Assembly (NCBI GenBank): GCA_958439425.1
Contig: CAUBVH010000002.1
Location: 1-64,000, forward strand
Direction: 5' to 3'
Length of the DNA stretch: 64,000 nt
Origin: an uncultured Collinsella sp.
GTDB taxonomy: Bacteria; Actinomycetota; Coriobacteriia; Coriobacteriales; Coriobacteriaceae
Shown here one piece after another: positions 18,026 to 26,825 of this stretch; positions within the stretch are counted from its first letter, which is position 1; the number at the start of each line of letters is the position of its first letter. The notes below the pieces were generated by a model, which had not been told where the DNA came from, searched no databases, and saw only the letters and a list, made by a program, of their open reading frames with translations. The position numbers and the translations under genes were made by a program.

Positions 18026-18583
18026 CTATTTCTTGAACGGGAAACCGAAGGCGTCCAGAAGGGCCTTGGCCTCCTCATCGGTGTTGGCGGTGGTCACGAA
18101 AGTGATGTCCATACCACGCTGGTGATCGACGGAGTCGAAGTCGATCTCGGGGAAGATGAGCTGCTCGGTGACGCCCATGGAGAAGTTACCACGGCCGTCG
18201 AAGCTCTTGGCGGAGATGCCGCGGAAGTCGCGGATACGGGGGATCGCGACGGAGGTCAGACGATCGAAGAACTCCCACATACGGTCGCCACGCAGGGTAA
18301 CCTTGCAGCCGATCGGCATACCAGCGCGCAGGCGGAAGGTAGCGATGGACTTGCGGGCACGGGTGATCATCGGCTGCTGGCCGGTGATGGCGCGCAGGTC
18401 GCGCACGGCACCGTCGATGGCCTTGGAATCGGTAGCGGCCTCGCCGACACCCATGTTCACGACGATCTTCTCAAACTTGGGGATCATCATGACGTTCTCG
18501 TACTGGAACTTGTCCTGAAGCTGCTGCTTGACCTCGTTGTTGTACTTGGTCTTCAGACGCGGCACATACTTCTCTTCTGCCAT
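18026..18583 (-). CDS. rplE: 50S ribosomal protein L5
   Basis: 5S rRNA-binding protein of the central protuberance. PKFEKIVVNMGVGEA and FDRLTSVAIPRIRDFRGI are conserved regions. Length 185 residues. It is the first gene of the ribosomal block in this window: the rplN and rplX genes that normally stand immediately upstream are absent, and xdhC follows after 311 bases. The ATG is preceded by AAGGAG. Confidence 0.98.
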   Translation of the reverse strand: MAEEKYVPRLKTKYNNEVKQQLQDKFQYENVMMIPKFEKIVVNMGVGEAATDSKAIDGAVRDLRAITGQQPMITRARKSIATFRLRAGMPIGCKVTLRGDRMWEFFDRLTSVAIPRIRDFRGISAKSFDGRGNFSMGVTEQLIFPEIDFDSVDHQRGMDITFVTTANTDEEAKALLDAFGFPFKK

Positions 18584-18720
18584 TGTTCACTCCTTCTTGG
18601 GGTTTTAAGCACGGGGCGTGGCCACGATGGGTTGTCCTCGTGCCTCCTGGCTGCATCCGCGCCGCTCATGGCATTTCGCGGTTTGGACTCGACACAGCAG
18701 GAGCCGACAAAACAATCGGT

Positions 18721-18749
18721 ACTATACGCGCATCGAGAGCGTATTTCCA
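18721..18749 (-). promoter_or_regulatory. Candidate promoter for the rplE-led ribosomal operon
   Basis: On the minus strand TGGAAA and TATAGT are separated by 17 bases (4/6 and 5/6 to the consensus). Transcription would start near 18713, leaving a leader of about 130 bases before rplE. That leader contains a GCACGAGG/CCCCGTGC pairing that could be a control structure. The rest of the 18584-18894 gap has no gene. Confidence 0.5.
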
Positions 18750-18810
18750 GAAAAACCTCGTCTGCCTGCACAACTCCACAACTCCCCCGCACAAATGGGT
18801 CCCAACAAGC

Positions 18811-18877
18811 AGTTGCGGTGAAATAGGGACTGTTTGGCGGCCTAACAGGCTTAAACAGTCCGTATTCCACCGCAACT
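18811..18877. repeat. Long imperfect inverted repeat between rplE and xdhC
   Basis: Two 25-base arms (18811-18835 and 18853-18877; AGTTGCGGTG at the outer end, GGACTGTTT at the inner end) pair with only two mismatches around a 17-base loop. There is no T-run. It looks like a small non-coding palindromic element at the breakpoint between the ribosomal operon and the purine locus. Confidence 0.8.
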
Positions 18878-18894
18878 TATTGATGGGGATGCGA

Positions 18895-19938
18895 CTAGCG
18901 CTTGCGGGGGACGAGCTTGGTGCGGCGCAGGTGGATCATCTCGGCAGCGATGGAGATGGCGATCTCCTCGGGATCCTCGGCCTCGATGGCAACGCCGATC
19001 GGCAGGTGCAGCCCGTCGATCTGGTCCTGCGTAAAGCCCTCCTGCTCCAGGCGGGCGCGCACAAAGGCCGTCTTACGGCGCGAACCCAAGCAGCCCAGAT
19101 AGGCTGGCTTGGCGCGCATGGCCTGAATCACCACGTCGATATCGGACTTGTGACCCGCCGTGGCGACGACCACTAGGTCACGCGGGCCGATGGGGCACTG
19201 CTTGCTCAGGCTCTTGTAGTCGACCAGACGACGGTCGTAGACACCGGGCACCCATTCGGGGGTCAGTGTGCCGGGGCGGTCGTCGCAAGCCACAACGGCA
19301 AAGCCCGCCGCCGTGAGCACCCGCGCCGTCGCAGCACCCACGTGGCCGCAGCCAAAGATATAGGTCAGGCCCTCGGGGCAGAGCGTCTCGATGTGCGCCG
19401 CGGGAATCTCGGAGGCCGCGTTGGTGTAGGTGACCTTACTCCCCTCCTCCACCAGCGAAAGCTCGGGGCAGCCCATTATGGTGCGGCGCGACTCCTCGCC
19501 ATGGTACTTGGCCACATCGCCCTCGAGCGCGCTCGCGATAAACGGCTCAAAGTCGATGACGAAGTCGCCGATGCGCCGATAGGCCAAGACGTCGGCAATT
19601 TCCTGGAACAACGGTACCTGGGTCGCATCCAGATGCAGGTAGCACAAGCAGATGGCTCCGCCGCAGATCATGCCGGTATCGGAGTTCTCGCCGCCCATAG
19701 TGTAGCGGACCAGACGCGACTGTCCCGCGCTCAGGAGCTCGCGCGCCTCATCCAGCGCAAAGAGTTCAATCTTGCCACCGCCGATAGTGCCCGCCTGGCT
19801 GCCATCGGCAAAGACGGCCATCCAGGCGCCCACGCCGCGCGGTGACGACCCTGCCGTGCCGGCCACTACCACCAGTTCGCACGTCTCACCAGCACGCAAG
19901 GCGGCAAGCGCCGCATTCACAACATCGAGCTTTTCCAT
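18895..19938 (-). CDS. xdhC: XdhC/CoxI family molybdenum hydroxylase maturation factor
   Basis: Helps insert the mature molybdenum cofactor into xanthine-dehydrogenase-type enzymes. The N-terminal XdhC domain is visible (AGTAGSSPRGVGAWM, GTIGGGKIE) and the C-terminal Rossmann domain has the FGCGHVGAATARVLTAAGF motif and the GCLGSRRKTA segment. Length 347 residues. It lies 9 bases after yqeB, so the two are surely one transcript. Its client here is most likely XdhD at 41174-43951. Confidence 0.9.
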   Translation of the reverse strand: MEKLDVVNAALAALRAGETCELVVVAGTAGSSPRGVGAWMAVFADGSQAGTIGGGKIELFALDEARELLSAGQSRLVRYTMGGENSDTGMICGGAICLCYLHLDATQVPLFQEIADVLAYRRIGDFVIDFEPFIASALEGDVAKYHGEESRRTIMGCPELSLVEEGSKVTYTNAASEIPAAHIETLCPEGLTYIFGCGHVGAATARVLTAAGFAVVACDDRPGTLTPEWVPGVYDRRLVDYKSLSKQCPIGPRDLVVVATAGHKSDIDVVIQAMRAKPAYLGCLGSRRKTAFVRARLEQEGFTQDQIDGLHLPIGVAIEAEDPEEIAISIAAEMIHLRRTKLVPRKR

Positions 19939-19947
19939 TGCCGCCTT

Positions 19948-20742
19948 CTATCCTCTAAAGACACCGGTGAGCATAGCGAGCGCCTCGAGCACACCGCCGC
20001 CGACCGACGTCGCCTTGTCCGAAATGTAGTTGATATAGCTGGCATCGCCGCGCGGATCGACATCGGCGCATTTAAAGCCCTCAGTCACCTGCACGCCGTT
20101 CGCCAAAAGCCCGCGCAAGCAGCCGTCAATCTGCGTGACCATGGGAGTATCACCCGCATACCCGATCACATCGCCGGCACTCACGATGTCGCCGATGGTG
20201 CGGTCGGACCTAAACACGCCGGCGGCGGGGCTGTGGATAACACGTTCCTTGCCATAGCCGGCGATAATGCCCGGCACGCCCGTGTTGGGCTGGGGCGAAC
20301 CTTGGGTAATGACACGGCCGAGAAAATGTCCGCGCATGGTCTCGACCACGGCGTCGCAGTCAACCGGCGCGGTAAAGCCCGGCCCCACAGCGATGACGGC
20401 AGGCGCCATGTCGCGCGTGGTGCCCAAGTTGCGCTTAGCCAAAATCGCGTCGACCACAGCCGCGGGTTTAAGCTCATCGAGCATCTTGGCCTGAGGGTCC
20501 ACCACAACGGCGACGTCTCCAGCCTCGGTAATCTCAAGCGCCTCAGCCGGCGTCCGTGCCAAGCGAGCGCGAATGCCTTCGACCTCGACCTCGCCCAGGC
20601 GAATGGCCTCGCAAAAACAGATTGTGCGGCGGATGCACGTGGGAACCGCGATATCGGCCATGACGACCGAAACGCCGGCGCGCACCAAGCGAGCGGCGAC
20701 GCCCGTGGCGATATCGCCGGCGCCGCGAACATAAACGAGCAT
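19948..20742 (-). CDS. yqeB: Selenium-dependent molybdenum hydroxylase accessory protein, YqeB/EF2563 type
   Basis: Family marker of selenium-dependent molybdenum hydroxylases, thought to take part in making or placing the labile selenium cofactor. The N-terminal RGAGDIATGVAARLVRAG resembles a nucleotide-binding start, and KRNLGTTRDMAPAVIAVGPG is highly typical of the family. Length 264 residues, with GGGAGGTG upstream of the ATG. It is divergent from yqeC. The exact reaction is unknown. Confidence 0.88.
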   Translation of the reverse strand: MLVYVRGAGDIATGVAARLVRAGVSVVMADIAVPTCIRRTICFCEAIRLGEVEVEGIRARLARTPAEALEITEAGDVAVVVDPQAKMLDELKPAAVVDAILAKRNLGTTRDMAPAVIAVGPGFTAPVDCDAVVETMRGHFLGRVITQGSPQPNTGVPGIIAGYGKERVIHSPAAGVFRSDRTIGDIVSAGDVIGYAGDTPMVTQIDGCLRGLLANGVQVTEGFKCADVDPRGDASYINYISDKATSVGGGVLEALAMLTGVFRG

Positions 20743-20824
20743 TCCCGGGGCACCTCCCTGTGCTACGGTTTGAGCAGAGCAAAAGCGGTTCGGCCGCTAC
20801 TCTGATGATTATTTATTATCACAG

Positions 20825-20831
20825 TATTATA
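20825..20831. promoter_or_regulatory. Overlapping -10 candidates between yqeB and yqeC
   Basis: TATTAT (plus strand, 20825-20830) and TATAAT (minus strand, 20826-20831) overlap in the 102-base divergent gap. No convincing -35 boxes were found, so this is tentative. Confidence 0.35.
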
Positions 20832-20844
20832 CGGCGGTGAACAG

Positions 20845-21582
20845 ATGGAAACGACGAGCGGAAACCTTGCCTCCGCGCTCAAGATCGAGCCGGGCATTAC
20901 CGCGATTATCGGCAGCGGCGGCAAGTCGACGTTGCTGAAGATGCTGGGTCTCGAGCTCATGCGCGGCGGCGGGCGCGTGCTCCTCTGCACCACCACGCAC
21001 ATGTTTCCCGTCGCCGGCGTGCCATGGGACGGGTCGAGCCGTCGCCTGGACGCCGCGCCTTGGAAGCCGGGGACCCCGCATGTTCCCGGCTGCACCTGCG
21101 AGGCATGCGCGGAACTTGTCCGCGGAAGCATCTGCCAGGCGGGTGTTTTGGACCCGGAGACAGGCAAGCTCTCCGCCCCCGCTGAGCCGATCGACCAGCT
21201 GGCGCAGCGCTTTGACTATGTGTTGGCCGAGGCAGATGGCAGCAAGCGACTCCCGCTCAAGGCGCATGCCGCCTGGGAGCCGGTAATTCCCGCCGCCACG
21301 GCAAACGTTGTCTGGGTCGTCGGCGCCTCGGGGCTGGGCAGGCCCGTCGCCGAGGTTGTCCACCGCCCCGAGCTCTTCTGCGAGCGCTGCGGCTGCGAGC
21401 CTACCGACATCGCCACGCCCGAGCGCGTCGCCCAGGTGCTCAATGCCGAGATGCAGGCGCTGGGACTCAGCACCGCACGCGTCATGCTCAACCAAGCCGA
21501 CACGCTTGCCGACCCAACAATGGCAGATCGCTTCGAGGCAGCCCTCAACCGCCCCCTCATCGCCACCAGCCTCCAGGGGTAG
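20845..21582 (+). CDS. yqeC: Selenium-dependent hydroxylase accessory protein YqeC
   Basis: Partner of YqeB in selenium-dependent hydroxylase gene sets; the reaction is unknown. A P-loop GSGGKST lies at residues 23-29, followed by LLCTTTHMFP and a small cysteine cluster (CTCEAC). VLAEADGSKRLPLKAHA is a typical family segment. Length 245 residues. It is the only plus-strand gene in the 18.9-28 kb purine block, divergent from yqeB. Its stop codon lies inside a nested inverted repeat. Confidence 0.87.
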   Translation: METTSGNLASALKIEPGITAIIGSGGKSTLLKMLGLELMRGGGRVLLCTTTHMFPVAGVPWDGSSRRLDAAPWKPGTPHVPGCTCEACAELVRGSICQAGVLDPETGKLSAPAEPIDQLAQRFDYVLAEADGSKRLPLKAHAAWEPVIPAATANVVWVVGASGLGRPVAEVVHRPELFCERCGCEPTDIATPERVAQVLNAEMQALGLSTARVMLNQADTLADPTMADRFEAALNRPLIATSLQG

Positions 21583-21648
21583 CAAATTTGGGACGGGGCT
21601 CTTTTTGCTACCCCGTCCCGAAAAATCATCTCCCAAATTAGCTACCCC
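21576..21648. repeat. Nested inverted repeat at the 3' end of yqeC
   Basis: Outer arms of 17 bases (21576-21592 and 21632-21648, starting GGGGTAGC) pair with one mismatch. Inside, GGGACGGGG/CCCCGTCCC forms an overlapping hairpin around a loop with five T residues. The two pairings compete for bases 21590-21592. It may end the convergent yqeC and hyuA transcripts and looks like a dispersed palindromic element. Confidence 0.75.
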
Positions 21649-21661
21649 GGCGGTCTTCCTG

Positions 21662-23029
21662 TTAGCGGGGCACGTAGCGGCCGGGTTGGGCTCCGGTGGG
21701 CTCGCCGTCGCGTGCCGCCAGCACGCCGTTCACAAACACGGCCTTGGCGCGGCCATGTGCCCCAAAGCCCTCGAGCGGCGTGTAGTCCACGGCCTGATGC
21801 TGCGTCGCGGCGCTGATCGTCCAACGCGCGCACGGATCCCACACGCACACGTCGGCATCGGCGCCCTCGGCAAGACAGCCCTTGCGCGGATACATGCCAA
21901 AAACGCGCGCCGGGTTCTCGCTCATCAAGCGGCACAGATCCTCGGGACCCAGCTGTCCCTCAAAGCTCGTGGCAATCGCAACGGGACGATGCTCCACGCC
22001 GGGCCCGCCGTTGGGAATCGCGCGGAAATCATCGCGTCCTCGGTCCTTTTGCCCGTGCAGATTAAAGCTGCAGTGGTCGGTGGCAATAGTATCGATCTCG
22101 CCAGCCACAAGCGCCTCGCGCAGCGCGGCACGGTCACCGGCATGGCGCAGCGGCGGGCTCATCACGTACTTGGCGCCCGCAAAGCCGTCCTCGCCCTGCT
22201 CCAGATAGCAGGTGTCGTCGAGCATCAGATACTGAGGGCATGTCTCGACATAGATGTTCTTCTGCCCGCGCGCTTTGGCAGCGCGAATGGCCTCGAGCCC
22301 CAGCTTGGTCGAAAGGTGCACCACGTTGACCGGAGCGTCCCCGGCCAAGTGCGCCAGATACAGCAGGCGGCTCACGGCCTCGGCCTCACACACGTCCGGA
22401 CGGCTGAGCGCATGGCCCTCGGGCCCGTGGATACCCTGCTCAAACACGCGCTTCTGCAGCGCGTTGACCAACGTGCCGTTCTCGCAATGCACGCACAGGA
22501 TACCGCCCACGCGCTTGAGCTCCTCCAGCACCTCGAGCGTCTCGGCATCGTCCAGGCGCAGATGGTCGTAGGCAAAGTAGGTCTTAAACGACGACACGCC
22601 CGCCTCGCGCATGGCCGAAAGATCGGCGCGGTTGCGCTCATTCCACTCGGCAAGCGCCATATGGAAGGCATAGTTGGCGGTGCAGGTGCCGTCGGCGCGA
22701 TGACGCCACTCGACCAAGGCATCGGGCATGGTCACGCCGCGATCGGCCGTCGCGTAGTCCACAATGGTCGTCGTGCCGCCGCAGGCAGCCGCGCGCGTGC
22801 CGGTCTCAAAGCTATCGGCTGTCCAATCCATGCCGGTCCAGCACTGCATGTGCGTGTGCCCATCGATAAAGCCCGGGAACACCCAGCAGCCCGCAGCATC
22901 CTCGACGGTATCGCCCTCGGCCGGCTCAATCGCCGCGGCAATCCGCACGATCTTATCGCCATCCATGGCAAGATCGGCGCGGCGAAGCCCCTGGGGCGTC
23001 ACGAGTGCGCCGTTTTTGATGATGATCAT
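21662..23029 (-). CDS. hyuA: Dihydropyrimidinase/hydantoinase-type amidohydrolase
   Basis: Cyclic-amide hydrolase of the D-hydantoinase family. Metal ligands are visible: HTH (H58, H60), the carbamylated-lysine position in FKTYFAY, the His residues in VHCEN and VVHLST, and the Asp in ATDHCSF. Length 455 residues. In gut anaerobes this gene belongs to the urate-degradation set, where it presumably opens a ring intermediate; the exact substrate is not established by sequence. It lies 9 bases after the ygfJ-like gene, with AAGGAG before the ATG. Confidence 0.88.
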   Translation of the reverse strand: MIIIKNGALVTPQGLRRADLAMDGDKIVRIAAAIEPAEGDTVEDAAGCWVFPGFIDGHTHMQCWTGMDWTADSFETGTRAAACGGTTTIVDYATADRGVTMPDALVEWRHRADGTCTANYAFHMALAEWNERNRADLSAMREAGVSSFKTYFAYDHLRLDDAETLEVLEELKRVGGILCVHCENGTLVNALQKRVFEQGIHGPEGHALSRPDVCEAEAVSRLLYLAHLAGDAPVNVVHLSTKLGLEAIRAAKARGQKNIYVETCPQYLMLDDTCYLEQGEDGFAGAKYVMSPPLRHAGDRAALREALVAGEIDTIATDHCSFNLHGQKDRGRDDFRAIPNGGPGVEHRPVAIATSFEGQLGPEDLCRLMSENPARVFGMYPRKGCLAEGADADVCVWDPCARWTISAATQHQAVDYTPLEGFGAHGRAKAVFVNGVLAARDGEPTGAQPGRYVPR

Positions 23030-23038
23030 AATTGCTCC

Positions 23039-23653
23039 TTATTGATTGATGCAGTTGGCCACGCGATCAAAATACGAGCAGGCGGCGATATGCTCCGTTA
23101 TGCGTCGCTGTCCCTTGACGGTATCGACGTCCCACAGCTCGTAGGCACGCGCCTCGACCAGCACCACGTCGGTACGGTCCTTGAGGATCGAACCGCCGCC
23201 GTCCTTACCCTCAAGACACATAAGTGCATCGAACAGTTCCGCCGGAAAGAGCACCGGGCTCGAAGGCTCACCGTTGCACGCAAGACGCACCGGATGCTTG
23301 CGGCCACGCTCGTCAAATGCACGAACCATAGCCTCAAAAGAATCCGAACTCACGAGCGGCTGGTCGCCCGGCAAAAAGAGGCAACCTTTCCAGTTGCGTT
23401 CGACTCCCCACGAAAGGCCCGCACGGACGCTTTCGCTGCGCAGCTCGCCATCGTGCAGCACGCACGGGCAATGCTTGTCATCACAAATCTGAGCGACCTC
23501 GGGCCAACGCGTCGAAACCACAACGTCAAAGCCCCGGGGAACCGAATCAATGGTCCGGGCAATCAGCGGCTCGCCATAGATATCAGCGAGCATCTTGTTA
23601 GAGCCAAATCGCTTGCCCTCGCCCGAAGCCATAATGACGCAACCAAGTTTCAT
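23039..23653 (-). CDS. ygfJ: MocA-type molybdenum cofactor nucleotidyltransferase (YgfJ-like)
   Basis: NTP-transferase that attaches a nucleotide to molybdopterin, giving the dinucleotide cofactor used by hydroxylases. The signature VIMASGEGKRFGSNKML is at the N-terminus and LFLPGDQPLVS carries the metal-binding aspartate. I use the ATG at 23653 because GGGAGG precedes it; the longer frame adds 17 unrelated residues. Length 204. It is in one transcript with hyuA and fits cofactor supply for XdhD. Confidence 0.85.
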   Translation of the reverse strand: MKLGCVIMASGEGKRFGSNKMLADIYGEPLIARTIDSVPRGFDVVVSTRWPEVAQICDDKHCPCVLHDGELRSESVRAGLSWGVERNWKGCLFLPGDQPLVSSDSFEAMVRAFDERGRKHPVRLACNGEPSSPVLFPAELFDALMCLEGKDGGGSILKDRTDVVLVEARAYELWDVDTVKGQRRITEHIAACSYFDRVANCINQ

Positions 23654-23741
23654 GGCGATACCTCCCCTGAAACCATCGTACCCATAACTCGCGTCGCGGG
23701 GCATCTACATCGAAAGCGCTTATCCCGCACGCCCACGATGC

Positions 23742-23780
23742 AAAAAGGGGCACCCCGCCGGTTGGCAGAGCGCCCCCTTT
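23742..23780. terminator. Terminator-like hairpin between ygeW and ygfJ
   Basis: AAAGGGGC pairs with GCCCCCTTT across 20 bases. On the minus strand it lies after the ygeW stop; a short T-tract (TTTTTG) follows. Confidence 0.55.
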
Positions 23781-23803
23781 ACATGGCTTACCTCAACCCA
23801 GCT

Positions 23804-25006
23804 TTAGGCCTGGAACCAACGGGCGGTGTTGCGCTCGTCGAGGGCCTTGAGGGTAGCGGCGGGATCGGCAACCTTCTGCAGGAACATCATGGCTGCGATG
23901 GCGTACGGCTTGTAGCTGGCCTCCTTGTACATGCCCACGCGGTGCATGTCGAAGACGTCGGCGTTGACCTCGCCGTGCTCGCAGGAGACACCGGAGATGT
24001 CGGCGGGCAGCGGATGCATAAAGATGGTGTCCTGGCCGTTGGCAGTCTTCTCCATGAGCTCGGTCGTGGAGCACCAGTCCTGATGCGTAGCGTTCTGGGC
24101 GAGCAGCTCCTTCTCGAGCGCGGCGATGCCGGCATCGTCGCCCTCGGCGTACAGGTTGGTGCGCTTCTCCATGGCGGCAAACGGAGCCCAGCTCTTGGGG
24201 ATCACGATGTCGGCGCCCTCGAAGGCCTCGGCCATGGTGTTGACCTGCTTAAAGGTGGTGCCGGACTCGGCGGCATAGCCCTTGGCGCGCTCGACGACCT
24301 CGGGCATGAGGTCGTAGCCCTCGGGGTGAGCCAGGGTGACGTCCATGCCAAAGCGGGGCAGCAGGCTGATCAGCGACTGCGGGCAGGACAGCGGCTTGCC
24401 GTAAGAGGGCGAATAGGCCCAGGTGACAGCAACCTTCTTGCCCTTGAGGTTCTCAAGACCACCAAACTCGTTGATGAGGTAGAGCATGTCGGCAGAGGAC
24501 TGCGTGGGGTGATCGGAGTCGGACTGTAGGGAGATGAGCGTGGGACGGTGATCCAGAACGCCATCCTCGTAGGCCTGCTGCACGGACTCGGAGACCTCGG
24601 CCATGTAGGCGTCGCCCTTGCCGATGTACATGTCGTCGCGGATGCCGATGACGTCGGCCATGAAGGAGATCATGGTAGCGGTCTCGCGGACGGTCTCGCC
24701 GTGGGCGATCTGGGACTTCTTCTCGTCCAGGTCCTGCAGCTCAAGGCCGAGCAGGTTGGCTGCCTTAGAGAAGGAGAAGCGCGTACGGGTGGAGTTGTCG
24801 CGAAACAGCGAGACGGCCAGACCCGAATCGAAGATCTTGGACGAAACGTTGTTCTCGCGCAGCTCGCGCAGGGCGTCGGCGACGATGTAGAGCGCCTTGA
24901 GCTCATCGGTGGTCTTGTCCCAGGTGTGCAGGAAGTCGCTGCCGTACATGCCCTTAAAATCGAGGCCGTTCAGCTGCTCGACGAGCTCGGTAAACTTAGC
25001 GTCCAT
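23804..25006 (-). CDS. ygeW: YgeW family carbamoyltransferase
   Basis: Relative of aspartate/ornithine transcarbamoylases. The carbamoyl-phosphate loop STRTR lies at residues 72-76 and HPLP is in FMHPLPADISG. It carries the family-specific segment QSDSDHPTQSSADMLYL. From the ATG at 25006 (AAAGGA upstream) it is 400 residues; the longer frame upstream has no site. In anaerobic urate catabolism it is expected to transfer or phosphorolyse a carbamoyl group, conserving energy as carbamoyl phosphate; that role is inferred from the gene set. Confidence 0.9.
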   Translation of the reverse strand: MDAKFTELVEQLNGLDFKGMYGSDFLHTWDKTTDELKALYIVADALRELRENNVSSKIFDSGLAVSLFRDNSTRTRFSFSKAANLLGLELQDLDEKKSQIAHGETVRETATMISFMADVIGIRDDMYIGKGDAYMAEVSESVQQAYEDGVLDHRPTLISLQSDSDHPTQSSADMLYLINEFGGLENLKGKKVAVTWAYSPSYGKPLSCPQSLISLLPRFGMDVTLAHPEGYDLMPEVVERAKGYAAESGTTFKQVNTMAEAFEGADIVIPKSWAPFAAMEKRTNLYAEGDDAGIAALEKELLAQNATHQDWCSTTELMEKTANGQDTIFMHPLPADISGVSCEHGEVNADVFDMHRVGMYKEASYKPYAIAAMMFLQKVADPAATLKALDERNTARWFQA

Positions 25007-25207
25007 GTAAATGTCCTTTCTAAAGGTGAAACGATCGCAATGAGTAGATGTGCCCCGGCATGCGCGTGTGGCTAGAACATGCAGAGCGCTATGACGAGGA
25101 CCCGCTACCGTTGAGGAAGCATGGGAGATAACGACCGCGGGCCCCAAGTCAACAGGGGGTGCCGGGGACACGAGCGGCCCCCGGCTCAACAAGATCGAAG
25201 AATGGGA

Positions 25208-26593
25208 CTAATCGATCTTGTTGTTGGTCAGACCGGCGCGGAACACGGTGGCGTCGCCATCGGCCTGGCTCGGATCGTAGAGGTTCAGGGCAGCCACATA
25301 CATGGCGGCAGCGGTGACCAGGTCGTCCTTGTAGGTGACCTCGTTGGGAGCGTGAGCCTGAGACTCGGCACCCGGGCCAAAGCCGACGCAGGGGATGCCG
25401 TAGCGGCCCTGGATGGAAACGCAGTTCGTGGAGAAGGTCCACTTGTCGCACAGCGGACGACCGGTGCGCTTGTCCATGCTGGGCTCGCAGCCGATGCGCT
25501 CGTCACCGAACATGGCCTTGTGGGCGTCGACGAGGGCCTTGACGTGCGGAGCGGTCTCCTTGTTGATCCACGTGGGGAAGTAAGCCTCGGTCTCGTAGAC
25601 CTCGCCGGTCCAGGACGGACGGTCGTACATGTACATGGAGACCTTCACGTCGTCGCCGTACTTCTTGGCGGCCGGCAGGTTGCGGATCTCGTCCAGGCAG
25701 GACTCCCAGGTCTCGCCGGCGGTCATGCGACGGTCGATGGAGATGGCGCAGGAGTCAGCGACAGCGCAGCGGCTGGGGCTGGTGTAGAAGATCTGGCTGA
25801 CGGTGCAGGTGCCGCGGCCCAGGAAGCGGGCATCCTCAAAGTGCTCGGGGTTGTACTTGGGGTCGAGCATTTTGACGAGGCCCTTGATGTCGGTCGACTC
25901 GTCGCAGCCGTTGTTGTTGAGGGCGCGGACGTCGGCGATGATGTCGGCCATCTTGTAGATGGCGTTGTCGCCGCGGTCGGGAGCGGAGCCGTGGCAGGAG
26001 GTGCCGTGAACGTCGACGCGGATCTCCATACGGCCGCGGTGACCGCGATAGATGCCGCCGTCGGTGGGCTCGGTGGAAATGACGAACTCGGGCTTAATGC
26101 CGTCCTTGTTGTAGATGTACTGCCAGCACATGCCGTCGCAGTCCTCTTCCTGGACGGTGCCGACGACCATGATCTTGTAGCCCTCGGGGATGAGGCCCAT
26201 GTCCTTCATCATCTTGGCAGCGTAGGTAGCAGAAGCCATGCCACCCTCCTGGTCGGAGCCGCCGCGGCCGTAGATGATCTCGTCGGTCTCGTAGCCCTCA
26301 TAGGGATCGGCATCCCAGTTCTCGATGTTGCCGATGCCGACGGTGTCGATGTGGGAGTCGATGGCGATGATCTTGTCGCCCTCGCCCATAAAGCCCATAA
26401 CGTTGCCCAGGCCGTCGACCTTGACCTCGTCATAGCCAAGGTTCTCCATCTCGGCCTTGATGCAAGCGACAACCTCGCCCTCCTCGCAAGACTCAGAGGG
26501 GTGGGAGATCATAGCGCGCAGGAAGCGAGTCATATCAGCACGATGGGACTCAGCAGCAGCCTTAATAGCGTCGAAATCGAGTTCCTTAGTCAT
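25208..26593 (-). CDS. ygeY: YgeY family M20-type metallohydrolase
   Basis: Zinc-dependent deacylase/peptidase fold. Metal and catalytic motifs in order are SHIDTV (H81, D83), GRGGSDQEGG, the Glu pair in VQEEDCDG, STEPTDGGI and the C-terminal AESQAHAPNE. Length 461 residues. It lies between ygeX and ygeW and is part of the urate-degradation set, probably hydrolysing a carbamoylated or acylated diaminopropionate intermediate. GAAAGG precedes the ATG. The 201 bases to ygeW hold no gene. Confidence 0.9.
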   Translation of the reverse strand: MTKELDFDAIKAAAESHRADMTRFLRAMISHPSESCEEGEVVACIKAEMENLGYDEVKVDGLGNVMGFMGEGDKIIAIDSHIDTVGIGNIENWDADPYEGYETDEIIYGRGGSDQEGGMASATYAAKMMKDMGLIPEGYKIMVVGTVQEEDCDGMCWQYIYNKDGIKPEFVISTEPTDGGIYRGHRGRMEIRVDVHGTSCHGSAPDRGDNAIYKMADIIADVRALNNNGCDESTDIKGLVKMLDPKYNPEHFEDARFLGRGTCTVSQIFYTSPSRCAVADSCAISIDRRMTAGETWESCLDEIRNLPAAKKYGDDVKVSMYMYDRPSWTGEVYETEAYFPTWINKETAPHVKALVDAHKAMFGDERIGCEPSMDKRTGRPLCDKWTFSTNCVSIQGRYGIPCVGFGPGAESQAHAPNEVTYKDDLVTAAAMYVAALNLYDPSQADGDATVFRAGLTNNKID

Positions 26594-26633
26594 AACAGTT
26601 AACCTTTCATTTGAAGGGATCTACCTGTGAGGT

Positions 26634-26751
26634 GGCGGAGCGATGCCTATTTACTCCGCTGCTCGGACAGTCCTGCGCAAGACGGAAAGCACATTAAGTG
26701 CTTTCCTTTGCGTGCGGAACTCGCGACGGAGCAAATAGGCATCGCTCCGCC
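26634..26751. repeat. 118-bp cruciform-type inverted repeat between ygeX and ygeY
   Basis: Outer arms of 25 bases (26634-26658 and 26727-26751, GGCGGAGCGATGCC at the outer end) pair with one mismatch. Inside is a second hairpin, GGAAAGCAC/GTGCTTTCC, extended by CGCAA/TTGCG. It lies inside a gap of 232 bases within the purine transcript and has the form of a small mobile palindromic element or an RNA-stability structure. Confidence 0.85.
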
Positions 26752-26798
26752 TCCCGGGTTCATACATCTGCAGGACATAGGGGGTCTAATAGGAATTT

Positions 26799-26820
26799 GG
26801 CGCGGCGCGTTGCGCCGCCC
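26799..26820 (-). terminator. GC hairpin just after ygeX
   Basis: GCGGCGC-GTT-GCGCCGC begins a few bases after the ygeX stop codon. No T-run follows, so it may only attenuate or stabilise the transcript. Confidence 0.4.
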
Positions 26821-26825
26821 AACAA

